Shown piece after piece: positions 1 through 6,093 of a DNA stretch of 6,168 nucleotides (its first letter is position 1; each line of letters opens with the position of its first letter). The notes beneath the pieces were generated by a model that did no database searches, was not told where the DNA came from, and saw only the letters and a list, made by a program, of their open reading frames with translations. The translations under genes and the position numbers were made by a program. Source of the stretch: Acidimicrobiaceae bacterium (GTDB lineage Bacteria > Actinomycetota > Acidimicrobiia > Acidimicrobiales > RAAP-2); the NCBI GenBank assembly GCA_003157945.1, contig PMFY01000337.1, forward strand, positions 1-6,168, in the 5' to 3' direction.

Positions 1-2
1 TC

Positions 3-434
3 CAGGACGAGGCGGGGCAGATCCTCGAGGCGGAGTCGATCTCGGCCGGCCTCGACTACCCGGGGCTGGGACCCGAGCACGCCCACCTGGCCGCCATCGG
101 GCGGGCCGAGTACAACACGGCCAACGATGCCGAGGTGCTGGACGCCTTCCGTCTCCTCAGCCAGACCGAGGGCATCATCCCCGCCCTCGAGTCGGCCCAC
201 GCGCTGGCCTGGGTGGCGCGGGTGGCCGGCACACCGGCGCTGCCCGCCGGGTCGACGGTCCTGATCACCCTCTCGGGCCGGGGGGACAAGGACGTGGCCC
301 AGGTCCGGGACCTGCTCGCCGGGCAACGGCCGGAGGACGGCGGGGACCGGCCGCCGGCACCGCCACCACCGGCGCCGGGCCCCACGCCGGTGGCAAGGGC
401 GCCAAGCGCGTGCCCATCGGCCTGTCGGACATGA
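3..434 (+). CDS. trpB: Tryptophan synthase beta chain, C-terminal part (5' end outside window; 3' tail abnormal)
   Basis: TrpB makes L-tryptophan from indole and serine with pyridoxal phosphate, in the cytoplasmic alpha2-beta2 complex with TrpA. The visible frame, open from base 3, contains the family's C-terminal signatures: [17 protein letters not shown] (about 33-83), a [13 protein letters not shown] block (about 165-203) and LSGRGDKDV (about 270-296). The last is the phosphate-side motif that normally lies just before the end of the protein. TrpB similarity stops near LLAGQ (about 312-326), but no stop codon follows. The frame runs on for about 36 proline- and alanine-rich residues to a TGA at 432-434. 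That tail overlaps, in another frame, sequence that clearly encodes heme A synthase from about 356. The native trpB terminus therefore seems to be lost or replaced. Identity as TrpB is firm; whether the gene end is genuine is uncertain. Confidence 0.9.
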   Translation, partial: QDEAGQILEAESISAGLDYPGLGPEHAHLAAIGRAEYNTANDAEVLDAFRLLSQTEGIIPALESAHALAWVARVAGTPALPAGSTVLITLSGRGDKDVAQVRDLLAGQRPEDGGDRPPAPPPPAPGPTPVARAPSACPSACRT

Positions 435-787
435 CCCGCATCCACGCCGAGCTGGTGTGGGCCACGGCCATCGTGCTGCTGGTCATCCTCTACACGTTGT
501 GGAAGTCCGACGCCCCGGCCCGGATCCAGGAGTCGGGTCGGATCCTGCTCGGGGCCATGGTCGTCCAGGGGGTGATCGGCTACACGCAGTACTTCACGCG
601 GCTTCCGGCCGTCCTGGTCGGCATCCACGTGATCGGAGCGACGATCGTGGTGTCGGTCGCCCTGTGGTTCCATCACGGGCTTTCGGACCACCGGCCCGAG
701 GTGGTCGACGGACGTGTGACCGAACCGTCCGGTGCCGTCGAAACGGCTCCCCCGGGGCCCGCCGAGCCGGTGCGTGCTCCGGCATGA
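410..787 (+). pseudogene. Heme A synthase (CtaA/COX15) C-terminal fragment, N-terminal part missing
   Basis: Full-length heme A synthase is an eight-helix membrane protein that oxidises heme O to heme A for cytochrome c oxidase. Only its last third is present. Recognisable COX15 sequence begins upstream of any start codon: in frame 2 from about 356 it reads [18 protein letters not shown], matching the loop after helix 5 (usually GTVVTGSGPHAG). Then come TRIHAELVW with a putative heme-ligand His (residue 12 from the GTG at 410), three hydrophobic segments (about residues 15-30, 45-62 and 68-88), the GVIGYTQYF motif and GIHVIGA with the second His (residue 73). The tail is Pro/Ala-rich. Possible starts are GTG 410 or ATG 431; the latter makes an ATGA overlap with the trpB-frame stop. 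Either product (125 or 118 residues) lacks helices 1-5 and the first His pair, so it is probably inactive. It overlaps clpS by ATGA at 784-787. Confidence 0.8.
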
Positions 788-1137
788 GGCTGCCGACCCG
801 TCGCCGACGGGACGGGGTCCCGGAGGTGCCGTCCGCCGTCATGCCGCCCGAGACGGTGCCGGTGGGCGACATCGAGACCATCGTCGACCAGGACACCACC
901 GAGGACCGGCCCTGGCTGGTGATCGTGTGGAACGACCCCATCAACCTGATGTCCTTCGTGACCTTCGTGCTCCAGAAGCTGTTCGGCTACTCGAAGGAGA
1001 AGGCCACCGCGCTGATGCTCGACATCCACCACAAGGGCCGGGCCGTGGTCTCCTCGGGGACCCGCGAGCGGGCCGAGCTCGACGTCTACCGTCTCCACGA
1101 ACACGGCCTGTGGGCGACGATGGAGCAGTCCGGGTGA
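784..1137 (+). CDS. clpS: ATP-dependent Clp protease adaptor ClpS
   Basis: ClpS binds proteins with N-degron residues and delivers them to the ClpA/ClpC unfoldase for degradation by ClpP in the cytoplasm. The core covers residues 43-115: [33 protein letters not shown], then [11 protein letters not shown] and a C-terminal GLWATME. Compared with E. coli ClpS, the pocket residues N34, D35, M40, M62 and H66 correspond here to N50, D51, M56, M78 and H82; D36 is replaced by Pro52, and the WNDP form is usual in actinobacterial homologues. The ATG at 784 forms an ATGA overlap with the COX15 fragment and gives 117 residues. An in-frame ATG at 841 gives a more typical 98 residues and has GGAGGT at 822-827, about 13 bases upstream. 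Either start is possible. A DUF2017 gene follows after 34 bases. Confidence 0.93.
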   Translation: MRLPTRRRRDGVPEVPSAVMPPETVPVGDIETIVDQDTTEDRPWLVIVWNDPINLMSFVTFVLQKLFGYSKEKATALMLDIHHKGRAVVSSGTRERAELDVYRLHEHGLWATMEQSG

Positions 1138-1171
1138 CCCCGACCCCGTACCCCCTAGGGGCCGGCACGCC

Positions 1172-1666
1172 GTGAGCTCGCCCATCAAGCGCCGCCGCGA
1201 CGGCCGCTACGTGATCCGCCTCGACGCCAACGCCCGGGTGGTGCTGGCCAACCTGGCCGCCCAGCTGCCCGAGGCGCTCGACTCGCGTGACCCGATGGTC
1301 CGCCGCCTCTTCCCGCCCGCCTACACGGCCGAGGACCAGACGGCGGCCGAACGCGACTACCGGGAGCTGGTCGACACCGCCCTGACCAATCACCACCGGA
1401 GCTCGCTCGAGACCCTGGTCGCCACGTCCGAATCCGACTCGCTGAGCGAGGAGGAGTTCATGGCCTGGCTGGACGCCGTCGGGTCCCTCCGCCTCGTCCT
1501 CGGCACCCGCCTCGACGTCCACGAGGACATGGAGGCCCCCGATCCCCAGGACCCGCAGGCCGCCGAATACGGACTGTTCGTGTTCCTGGGCGAGCTCCAA
1601 TATCTGATGGTCGAACTCCTGGCCGCCGATCTGCCCGACGAGGGTCGCCCCGAAGGCGCCCTCTGA
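1172..1666 (+). CDS. DUF2017 family protein
   Basis: This 164-residue soluble protein has no predicted signal peptide or membrane helix. It matches the actinobacterial DUF2017 family, whose biochemical role I do not know. Supporting motifs are an N-terminal IKRRRDGRYVIRL strand region, RRLFPPAY (residues 44-51) followed by an acidic helix with ERDYREL, and a C-terminal helical part with FMAWLDAVGSLRLVLGTRLDVHED (residues 96-119) and FVFLGELQYLMVELL. In many actinobacteria a DUF2017 gene directly follows clpS, as here with 34 bases between, which suggests co-transcription and perhaps a link to Clp proteolysis (inference). The start is GTG; no ATG or GTG lies further upstream in frame before clpS ends. 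A weak AGGGG at 1157-1161 sits about ten bases before it. The gene ends just before the tRNA promoter. Confidence 0.87.
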   Translation: MSSPIKRRRDGRYVIRLDANARVVLANLAAQLPEALDSRDPMVRRLFPPAYTAEDQTAAERDYRELVDTALTNHHRSSLETLVATSESDSLSEEEFMAWLDAVGSLRLVLGTRLDVHEDMEAPDPQDPQAAEYGLFVFLGELQYLMVELLAADLPDEGRPEGAL

Positions 1667-1672
1667 TCCCTC

Positions 1673-1681
1673 TGCTAAAGT
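1673..1681 (+). promoter_or_regulatory. Extended -10 promoter of the tRNA cluster
   Basis: TGC followed by TAAAGT (hexamer 1676-1681) forms an extended -10 element 24 bases before tRNA-Glu, placing the start of transcription near 1688 and giving a leader of about 17 bases. No convincing -35 box is seen, which fits an extended -10 promoter. A second A/T-rich hexamer, TATACG at 1692-1697, lies too close to the tRNA to be preferred. A short hairpin (CCGTA 1682-1686 with TACGG 1694-1698) sits in the leader. Confidence 0.45.
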
Positions 1682-1704
1682 CCGTAAGCCCTATACGGGA
1701 GCGA

Positions 1705-1777
1705 GCCCCCATCGTCTAGCGGCCGAGGACGCCGCCCTTTCAAGGCGGTAACACGGGTTCGAATCCCGTTGGGGGTG
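1705..1777 (+). tRNA. tRNA-Glu (anticodon TTC)
   Basis: A complete cloverleaf. Acceptor 1705-1711 pairs with 1770-1776, with a G:U first pair that is also seen in other actinobacterial tRNA-Glu genes. The D arm is GTC/GAC. The anticodon stem CCGCC/GGCGG encloses a 7-base loop with anticodon TTC at 1739-1741. The T arm is ACGGG/CCCGT with the standard TTCGAAT loop. The discriminator is G1777. The next bases are CCG, so the CCA end is not encoded. It is the first of three tRNAs, probably transcribed together. Confidence 0.96.
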
Positions 1778-1808
1778 CCGTACACCCCAGCATGCAACAG
1801 CTGGTTGG

Positions 1809-1886
1809 GGACCTGTGGTGCAGTTTGGAGTGCACGCCGCCCTGTCAAGGCGGAGGTCGCGGGTTCAAATCCCGTCAGGTCCGCCA
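1809..1886 (+). tRNA. tRNA-Asp (anticodon GTC)
   Basis: A complete cloverleaf. Acceptor GGACCTG (1809-1815) pairs with CAGGTCC (1876-1882). The D stem is GTGC/GCAC (1818-1821 with 1832-1835). The anticodon stem 1837-1841 with 1849-1853 encloses the loop with GTC at 1844-1846. The T loop is TTCAAAT. The discriminator is G1883, and CCA is encoded at 1884-1886, unlike its two neighbours. The gene starts 31 bases after tRNA-Glu ends. Confidence 0.96.
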
Positions 1887-1914
1887 CTCCGGCGTCCTTC
1901 GGGACCCGGGGCGA

Positions 1915-1987
1915 GGTCGGGTAGCTCAGTTGGTAGAGCGCGCGCCTGAAAAGCGTGAGGTCACCGGATCGACGCCGGTCCCGACCA
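1915..1987 (+). tRNA. tRNA-Phe (anticodon GAA)
   Basis: Acceptor GGTCGGG (1915-1921) pairs with CCCGACC (1980-1986). The D arm is GCTC/GAGC. The anticodon stem CGCGC/GCGTG (1941-1945 with 1953-1957, one G:U pair) carries a CTGAAAA loop with GAA at 1948-1950. The T stem is ACCGG/CCGGT (1963-1967 with 1975-1979). The T loop reads ATCGACG, with A where T54 is usual; the rest of the loop (T55, C56, G57, A58) is normal. The discriminator is A1987, followed by CCG, so CCA is not encoded. Confidence 0.94.
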
Positions 1988-2032
1988 CCGGGAAGTGCCA
2001 GTTCAGAGTGCCGCACGTGCTCGTCGGTGCGA

Positions 2033-2051
2033 CGCGGGCCTTCGGTCCGTG
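2033..2051 (+). terminator. Possible terminator hairpin after the tRNA cluster
   Basis: An 8-bp stem (2033-2040 with 2044-2051, two G:T pairs) closes on a TTC loop about 45 bases after tRNA-Phe. There is no T run after it, so it is only a candidate for a U-tract-less actinobacterial terminator or a processing site. Its right arm overlaps the first unit of the tandem repeat. Confidence 0.3.
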
Positions 2052-2075
2052 CCCAATCCGTGCCCAATCCGTGCC
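2047..2075. repeat. 11-bp tandem direct repeat, about 2.6 copies
   Basis: The unit CCGTGCCCAAT occurs at 2047-2057 and 2058-2068, followed by the first seven bases again at 2069-2075. The copies are identical. It lies about 60 bases downstream of tRNA-Phe. A spacing of 11 bp, one helical turn, could suit repeated protein binding, but it may also be simple slippage. No integrase or partner repeat is visible in the window. Confidence 0.9.
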
Positions 2076-2181
2076 TGGAATGCTGGGTCGACGTCGGCGA
2101 GAACGCCCGCGACCGTCCGAGCTGGTCATCCCCAGAGGAAGACACCGACCAGGCGTCAGGTGGAAGTGCCGTCCGGTCCGC

Positions 2182-2213
2182 CGGAGCCTGGCACCGGTTC
2201 CGACCGGGCTCCG
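2182..2213 (-). terminator. Possible terminator hairpin after the ABC operon
   Basis: The outer stem CGGAGC/GCTCCG (2182-2187 with 2208-2213) encloses an inner stem CCGGT/ACCGG (2194-2198 with 2203-2207) with a four-base loop and a six-base bulge on one side. It lies about 70 bases past the permease stop on the - strand and could act in both directions. There is no T tract. Confidence 0.35.
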
Positions 2214-2283
2214 CTGGGCTGTCGACCGCTGCCTGGTTGAATCCGGCGTGACCCTGCGGTAACGGCCAGCCGATTCGGGTTGC

Positions 2284-4527
2284 TCAGTCGGTTCGCGCCA
2301 CCTCGGGGCCGGTCATCCGACTGAGGAGCGGGAAGGTCGAGGCGATGATCGCGAGTGACGCCGCCAGACCGAAGACGACCGTCGCCCAGTAGGCGATGCC
2401 GGGCACCCGGAACGCGAAGTCGAGTTGCGACCGCAGCAACAGGGCGGCGGCGAGCAGACCGACCACGATCGACACGGATGCGACCAGGAGCAGTGGCAGT
2501 GCGCTCTCGAGTGCGACCACGCGGCGCAACACCGCGGTGGGGACACCCGTGAGGCGGAGCAGGCTGAACGGGCGCCTGCGCTCGCTCAGCCCGGCTGCGA
2601 TGTTCACCGCGAGACTGCATGCGGCAACGATCAAACTGGCCACGACGACGACCTGGGTCAGGTTCCGGATCATCGCCAGTAGTCGCAGTTGACTCGGACC
2701 GATCGCATCCACGACCACCGGCGGTCCCTGGAACGGGAACGCCTGCACGAGCGAGGTTCGTGCCCGCTCGAGGGCACTCGGAGAGCCGTCCGTAGCGAGT
2801 ACCACCGCCTCGACAGGAAGGCCCGCGATGCTCGCCGCCGACAGGCCGGCGGACGGCCAGACGGTCAGGGCCGGCGACTTGGCGGCCTCGTTCTGACCGA
2901 GGAAGAAGCCGATGGCGGCCACATCCGCCCCGGGTGCGCACGTCCCGATGGCTGGGATCTTCGCCAGAGCGTGACACGAAACCACCCCGACGCCGTTCAT
3001 CCGGTCCGCAGGAGAGGGGTCTACGTGGATCAGCGCCACGGTGCGCACCCCCGGCACACCCTCGAGCTCAGCCTGCAGACCAGCCGGGACGGAGCGAACC
3101 GAGTTGGATGTGTCACACGACGTCGTGAGGCCGCAGAACTGAGCAGCGACGGTATCGGCCGACCGTGAGCCGCCGACCTGGGCGGTCGACGCCACGATCG
3201 AGCCCAGCGCCCCGATGGCGGCACTGGTGACGAAGAGCGCGAGCACGAGACCACTGATGGAGCGGAAGGCTGCTCGAGGATTGTCGAGGAGGCGGCGGCC
3301 GGCGATCAGGGTGGCGGGTCGATTCGCCCGTGCCGTCATGAGTCGAGAGCCCATCTTCGTCAACCACGGCCCGGCCAGCATCAGCCCGACCAGGATGAGG
3401 AGCAGGCCGCCGACGAGCTCCACCAGCTGGCTGCCATTGCCCTGCGGCTTGCCGGTGACCGCGAAGTACGCCAGCAATGCCACACCGGCGACGAGCGGAA
3501 CCGTCCGCATCGCGCCGGGGGGTGGGGACGCGACGCGCCGGGTCACACCCAGCGGCGAGATCCGGACACGGCGGAGTCCGACGCGAGCGGAGGCGACCGC
3601 GGCGATCGGGATGCCGATGACGACGAGGAGCACGTCAGTCCCCGTGAGGGAGAGGTCATCGGGAGCGAGCGGCGCCCCCGTGAACTGGACGTGTGCCAAC
3701 AGAAGCCGGAGCACGAGGTAGATGGCGAAACCGACAGCGACTCCTGCGACAGCGGCCAACGACGACTCCACCGCCGCGATCACCGAGACCTGGTGCGGTG
3801 TGGCGCCGACCAGGCGCATGGCGGCAAAGCGCTCCTCCCGCCTCGCCGCAGACAGTCGGCTGGCGGTGGCGATCAAGATGAGCATCGGCACGAAGAGGAT
3901 GACGGCAGCCCCGGCCAGGATCCACTGGAGGATGGGTCCGCTCCCACTCCCGCTGTTGCTCTGGCAGCTGAAGCAGTTGGCCAGGGTCTGCTGGATGCCT
4001 CGAACCTCCACGGCCCCGGGGACCCGAGACAGCTGGTGGGCGTCGTGACCGATGACGATGACCAGCGAATCCGGGGACGGCAGGGCGGCAGCTCCAATGG
4101 TCCCGACCTGGCGCCCCGGGAACCGGTCAGCCAGCTCGCTCGCCGGCACGGATTCCAGGAGTCTGGTGAGCGCCGGCGACGCGTAATACTCGCCGGCGCC
4201 GGGAACCGTGTGGACTCCGGGAGGGACCGGTGCGTTCGGTCCCACGGCGGCAACATCGACACGGTCGATGGCCTGGCTGCCGTACTGATCGACGGAGTAG
4301 AGCCACCACAGCGGGTCGGCGGTCGATCCCCCTGACGTCGATGCGGCAGTCTGCGCCGACGTGTCCAGCCACGCAACACGATCGGCCTGGGCATGCAGGC
4401 CATTGACCCCGGCCAGGGCGCAGAGGAGCAGACCGACGCCGAGCGCCACGGCGGCTGCGGTCACGGCCACACGCACCAGCGCTTCACGTCCGCTGCACAC
4501 GCTGAGGCGTAGCCCGAGCCGGATCAT
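2284..4527 (-). CDS. FtsX-like ABC transporter permease (MacB/BceB-type superfamily)
   Basis: This 747-residue integral membrane protein is the permease partner of the ATPase encoded just upstream. The layout is an N-terminal helix (about residues 18-40), an extracellular region to about 198, a first FtsX domain with three helices (about 200-222, 250-278, 297-317), two linker helices (about 343-358 and 368-388), a helix at 422-447, a second extracellular region to about 620, and a second FtsX domain (about 624-645, 672-698, 711-735). The cytoplasmic coupling motif is duplicated: REERFAAMRLVGATPHQV (230-247) and RRRPFSLLRLTGVPTAVL (650-667). The ectodomains contain six cysteines (185, 188, 465, 471, 518, 530), including CFSC, which suggests disulfides (inference). 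Members move lipids or peptides or transmit force rather than forming simple import channels. The substrate is unknown; the PadR context favours drug or envelope stress. Its ATG overlaps the ATPase stop by ATGA and has no clear ribosome site, implying translational coupling. Confidence 0.92.
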   Translation of the reverse strand: MIRLGLRLSVCSGREALVRVAVTAAAVALGVGLLLCALAGVNGLHAQADRVAWLDTSAQTAASTSGGSTADPLWWLYSVDQYGSQAIDRVDVAAVGPNAPVPPGVHTVPGAGEYYASPALTRLLESVPASELADRFPGRQVGTIGAAALPSPDSLVIVIGHDAHQLSRVPGAVEVRGIQQTLANCFSCQSNSGSGSGPILQWILAGAAVILFVPMLILIATASRLSAARREERFAAMRLVGATPHQVSVIAAVESSLAAVAGVAVGFAIYLVLRLLLAHVQFTGAPLAPDDLSLTGTDVLLVVIGIPIAAVASARVGLRRVRISPLGVTRRVASPPPGAMRTVPLVAGVALLAYFAVTGKPQGNGSQLVELVGGLLLILVGLMLAGPWLTKMGSRLMTARANRPATLIAGRRLLDNPRAAFRSISGLVLALFVTSAAIGALGSIVASTAQVGGSRSADTVAAQFCGLTTSCDTSNSVRSVPAGLQAELEGVPGVRTVALIHVDPSPADRMNGVGVVSCHALAKIPAIGTCAPGADVAAIGFFLGQNEAAKSPALTVWPSAGLSAASIAGLPVEAVVLATDGSPSALERARTSLVQAFPFQGPPVVVDAIGPSQLRLLAMIRNLTQVVVVASLIVAACSLAVNIAAGLSERRRPFSLLRLTGVPTAVLRRVVALESALPLLLVASVSIVVGLLAAALLLRSQLDFAFRVPGIAYWATVVFGLAASLAIIASTFPLLSRMTGPEVARTD

Positions 4528-5240
4528 CGGGTGGCCGAAGCCGTCGAGGACACGAGCCCGTCGCGCACGACGACCTCCCGGTCGGCATACGCGGCGACCC
4601 GTGCTTCATGCGTGACGATGATCACCGTCGTCCCCTGGTCACGCGCGGCACGGGTCAGCAGGTCCATGACCACTTCACCATTGAGTGAGTCGAGGGACCC
4701 GGTGGGCTCGTCCGCGAAGAGCACGTCGGGTTGGGCGACGAGACCCCGGGCCAGGGCGACACGCTGGGCCTGGCCGCCGGACATCTCACCCGTACGGTGG
4801 CGCTCCATGCCTTCGAGGCCGAGGCGCTCGAACCAGTCCCGGGCCGAGGCGAGGGCCTGCGCGCGCTGCATGCCACCGAGCAACAGGGGCAGTGCGACGT
4901 TCTCCTCGGCGGTCAACTCCGGTACGAGCTGGCCGAACTGGAACACGAAGCCGAAACGGTCACGCCGCAGCTTGGAGCGCTCCTTCTCACTCCGGTCATC
5001 GAGGCGCCGGCCGTCGAATCGCACGACGCCGGCGTCGGGGGTGAGGATGCCGGCGAGGCAGTAGAGCAACGTGGACTTGCCGGAGCCACTCGGCCCCATG
5101 ACGGCGAGGACCTCGCCCCGCTCCACCGAGAGGTTCGCCCCCCGCAGCGCCGGGGTCTCGCCGAAGGAGAGCACCAACCCCTGAGCCTCGAGGATGACGC
5201 CACCGGCCTCGACGCCCGAAGGCGCGCTGACGATGGTCAT
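4524..5240 (-). CDS. ABC transporter ATP-binding protein (MacB/LolD family)
   Basis: A 238-residue cytoplasmic ATPase that should power the adjacent FtsX-like permease as a dimer. All catalytic elements are present: Walker A GPSGSGKST (residues 49-57), Q-loop Q101 in FVFQFGQLVPELTAEENV, signature MSGGQ (153-157), Walker B DVLFADEPT (172-180, catalytic E178), D-loop GSLDS and the switch His211 in IIVTHEARVAAYAD. The Q-loop context is typical of MacB/LolD-type exporter ATPases. The start chosen is the ATG at 5240: it overlaps the padR stop by ATGA and has GAGGT at 5247-5251, seven bases upstream. A longer in-frame version starting at 5294 would only add Arg-rich residues read through the end of padR. 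The stop overlaps the permease start by ATGA. The protein looks intact and functional. Confidence 0.95.
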   Translation of the reverse strand: MTIVSAPSGVEAGGVILEAQGLVLSFGETPALRGANLSVERGEVLAVMGPSGSGKSTLLYCLAGILTPDAGVVRFDGRRLDDRSEKERSKLRRDRFGFVFQFGQLVPELTAEENVALPLLLGGMQRAQALASARDWFERLGLEGMERHRTGEMSGGQAQRVALARGLVAQPDVLFADEPTGSLDSLNGEVVMDLLTRAARDQGTTVIIVTHEARVAAYADREVVVRDGLVSSTASATR

Positions 5241-5761
5241 GCCCGCACCTCGCCGGCCAGCGCGGCGAGTCGTGCCGCGGTGATCTCGATCCACCGCAGA
5301 TCGGCATCGAGGTGGAAGAGCCCGTGATCGGCGAGTAGGGCGTCGACGAGGTCGCCCCGCTGCTTGAGCTCGGTGAGCTCACGCATCCGGCGGAGGTGGG
5401 CGGTGCGCTGCGCGTCGAGGTACGCCTCCGCCGGTCGACCGAGCATGAGGGAGAGCACGACTTTCACGAACAGGTCCGTCTGGAGGTGAGGCTCGGCCGG
5501 AACGGGTTCCGAGAGCCAGACCTCGATCTCGTCCCTGCCGCGCTCGGTGATGCGGTAGCGCTTGCGGTCCGGGCCGGCCCCGGGTTCGGTCTCCCCGGTG
5601 ACGGCCTTCCCGTCCCGAGCCAGGCGGGCGAGGGTGGCGTACACCTGACCGTACGGAAGTGGCCGACCACGCCCAAAGAACGTGTCGTAGTCGCGCTTCA
5701 GGTCGTAGCCGTGGCTCGGTTCACGATCGAGGAGCCCGAGTAGGGCCATGGGGACGCTCAT
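5237..5761 (-). CDS. PadR family transcriptional regulator
   Basis: A 174-residue DNA-binding regulator, expected to repress its own operon and release when a ligand of the transported type binds. The N-terminal winged helix-turn-helix (residues 1-85) shows MALLGLLDREPSHGYDLKRD, the recognition-helix region YGQVYATLARLARDGKAV (37-54) and the wing PDRKRYRITERGRDEIEVWL (64-83). The C-terminal helical dimerisation region (about 95-170) resembles the Vir_act_alpha_C type. The start is the ATG at 5761 (MSVPMALLGLL, the usual family beginning). A longer reading from 5797 would translate the operator and promoter and is rejected. There is no real Shine-Dalgarno spacing, consistent with the near-leaderless promoter described separately. 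It is the first gene of a three-gene ATGA-coupled operon with the ABC ATPase and permease. Confidence 0.93.
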   Translation of the reverse strand: MSVPMALLGLLDREPSHGYDLKRDYDTFFGRGRPLPYGQVYATLARLARDGKAVTGETEPGAGPDRKRYRITERGRDEIEVWLSEPVPAEPHLQTDLFVKVVLSLMLGRPAEAYLDAQRTAHLRRMRELTELKQRGDLVDALLADHGLFHLDADLRWIEITAARLAALAGEVRA

Positions 5762-5768
5762 ACCTGCG

Positions 5769-5797
5769 AGCATACACTGAGTGTATACATAGAGCAA
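5769..5797 (-). promoter_or_regulatory. Promoter of the padR-ABC operon, predicted near-leaderless
   Basis: On the - strand, TTGCTC (5797-5792) is followed after exactly 17 bases by TATGCT (5774-5769). The start of transcription six to eight bases on falls at 5763-5761, that is, on or next to the A of the padR ATG. This predicts a leaderless message, which is common in actinobacteria. The PadR operator occupies most of the spacer. Confidence 0.6.
5772..5786. promoter_or_regulatory. Perfect palindromic operator, probable PadR site
   Basis: ATACACT-G-AGTGTAT is a perfect inverted repeat with 7-base arms around one central base. It lies between the -35 and -10 boxes of the padR promoter and overlaps the first three bases of the -10. 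PadR proteins typically bind such A/T-edged palindromes with AC/GT cores upstream of their own genes, so autorepression is the simplest reading (inference). Confidence 0.8.
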
Positions 5798-6064
5798 GTA
5801 GCTCTCAGCTCCCTCGGACCGTGGGGTGCCCGTTTGGAATTGACGGAGAGCACCGCCGAGGGACCTCTCCCGGTGAGGAGAGCCACCCGGTCGACGGTCG
5901 GATCCATCCCGGTCTGAACCCCAGCACTCCAGCCCGTGTCGTGGGAATCACGCGTCGGTGCCGCGCTCCCGGGACACAGACGCCCGGGAACCCCCGGGGT
6001 GCGAGCCTGCTGGATCCGGTCGGCCACGCGCCGGACGACCTGGGCCCTGGACCGTCCCTCCCGG
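5798..6064. other. Intergenic region without a recognisable gene
   Basis: Between the divergent promoters of the padR operon and the last gene, about 267 bases show no protein family motif in any frame. Open frames that cross the region also run through the promoters or through padR, as expected from high GC. The only local structure noted is a 6-bp hairpin (CTCTCC 5865-5870 with GGAGAG 5877-5882) and three CCCGGG or near copies around 5968-5998. I could not match it to a riboswitch class. Confidence 0.5.
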
Positions 6065-6093
6065 TTGACGTGGCTAACAGCGTTAGCTATAGT
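6065..6093 (+). promoter_or_regulatory. Strong sigma70-type promoter of the right-edge gene
   Basis: TTGACG (6065-6070) and TATAGT (6088-6093) are separated by exactly 17 bases, close to the vegetative sigma consensus. The predicted start is near 6100, giving a leader of about 30 bases before the ATG at 6131. The spacer is filled by a perfect palindrome. Confidence 0.75.
6073..6087. promoter_or_regulatory. Palindromic operator 1 (TetR-like), in the promoter spacer
   Basis: GCTAAC-AGC-GTTAGC is a perfect inverted repeat with 6-base arms that fits exactly between the -35 and -10 boxes. A repressor bound here would block RNA polymerase directly. The arm sequence is shared with operator 2 and differs from the PadR palindrome, so another regulator is expected, probably TetR-family (inference). 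Confidence 0.8.

Larger units (their letters stand above)
1988..2283. other. Gene-free spacer between the tRNA cluster and the leftward ABC operon
   Basis: I see no credible gene in these 296 bases on either strand. The open frames crossing it have no recognisable family motifs and run through the tRNAs or the permease end. It holds a hairpin just after the tRNAs, an 11-bp tandem repeat and a larger GC-rich hairpin, each listed separately. Transcription from both sides converges here, so terminators are expected. Confidence 0.6.

Noticed and set aside
457..783. Long N-terminal extension of the clpS frame starting at 457
   Set aside because: It lies entirely over the COX15 coding frame, is Arg/Gly/Pro-rich without motifs, and ClpS is complete from 784 or 841.
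1792..2262. Plus-strand open frame across tRNA-Asp, tRNA-Phe and the spacer
   Set aside because: It translates two tRNA genes; it is open by GC bias only.
1988..2283. CRISPR array or insertion sequence in the tRNA spacer
   Set aside because: The only repeats are 11 bp with no spacers, and there are no terminal inverted repeats or transposase fragments.
2156..2977. Minus-strand 273-codon frame overlapping the permease end
   Set aside because: It is an Arg/Gly/Pro-rich shadow of the permease in another frame, which itself has clear FtsX-like motifs.
5241..5294. ABC ATPase start at 5294
   Set aside because: The extra 18 residues are Arg-rich shadow of the padR end; the ATG at 5240 has a good ribosome site and an ATGA overlap.
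5762..5797. PadR start at 5797 giving an MLYVYTQ leader
   Set aside because: These codons are the -35 box, operator and -10 box; PadR proteins start with the MSVPMALLGLL-type sequence at 5761.
5840..5900. Possible glycine-riboswitch-like stretch (GGAGAG followed by CCGCCGAGGGA)
   Set aside because: The conserved downstream core and tandem architecture are absent, and no gene starts at a suitable distance.
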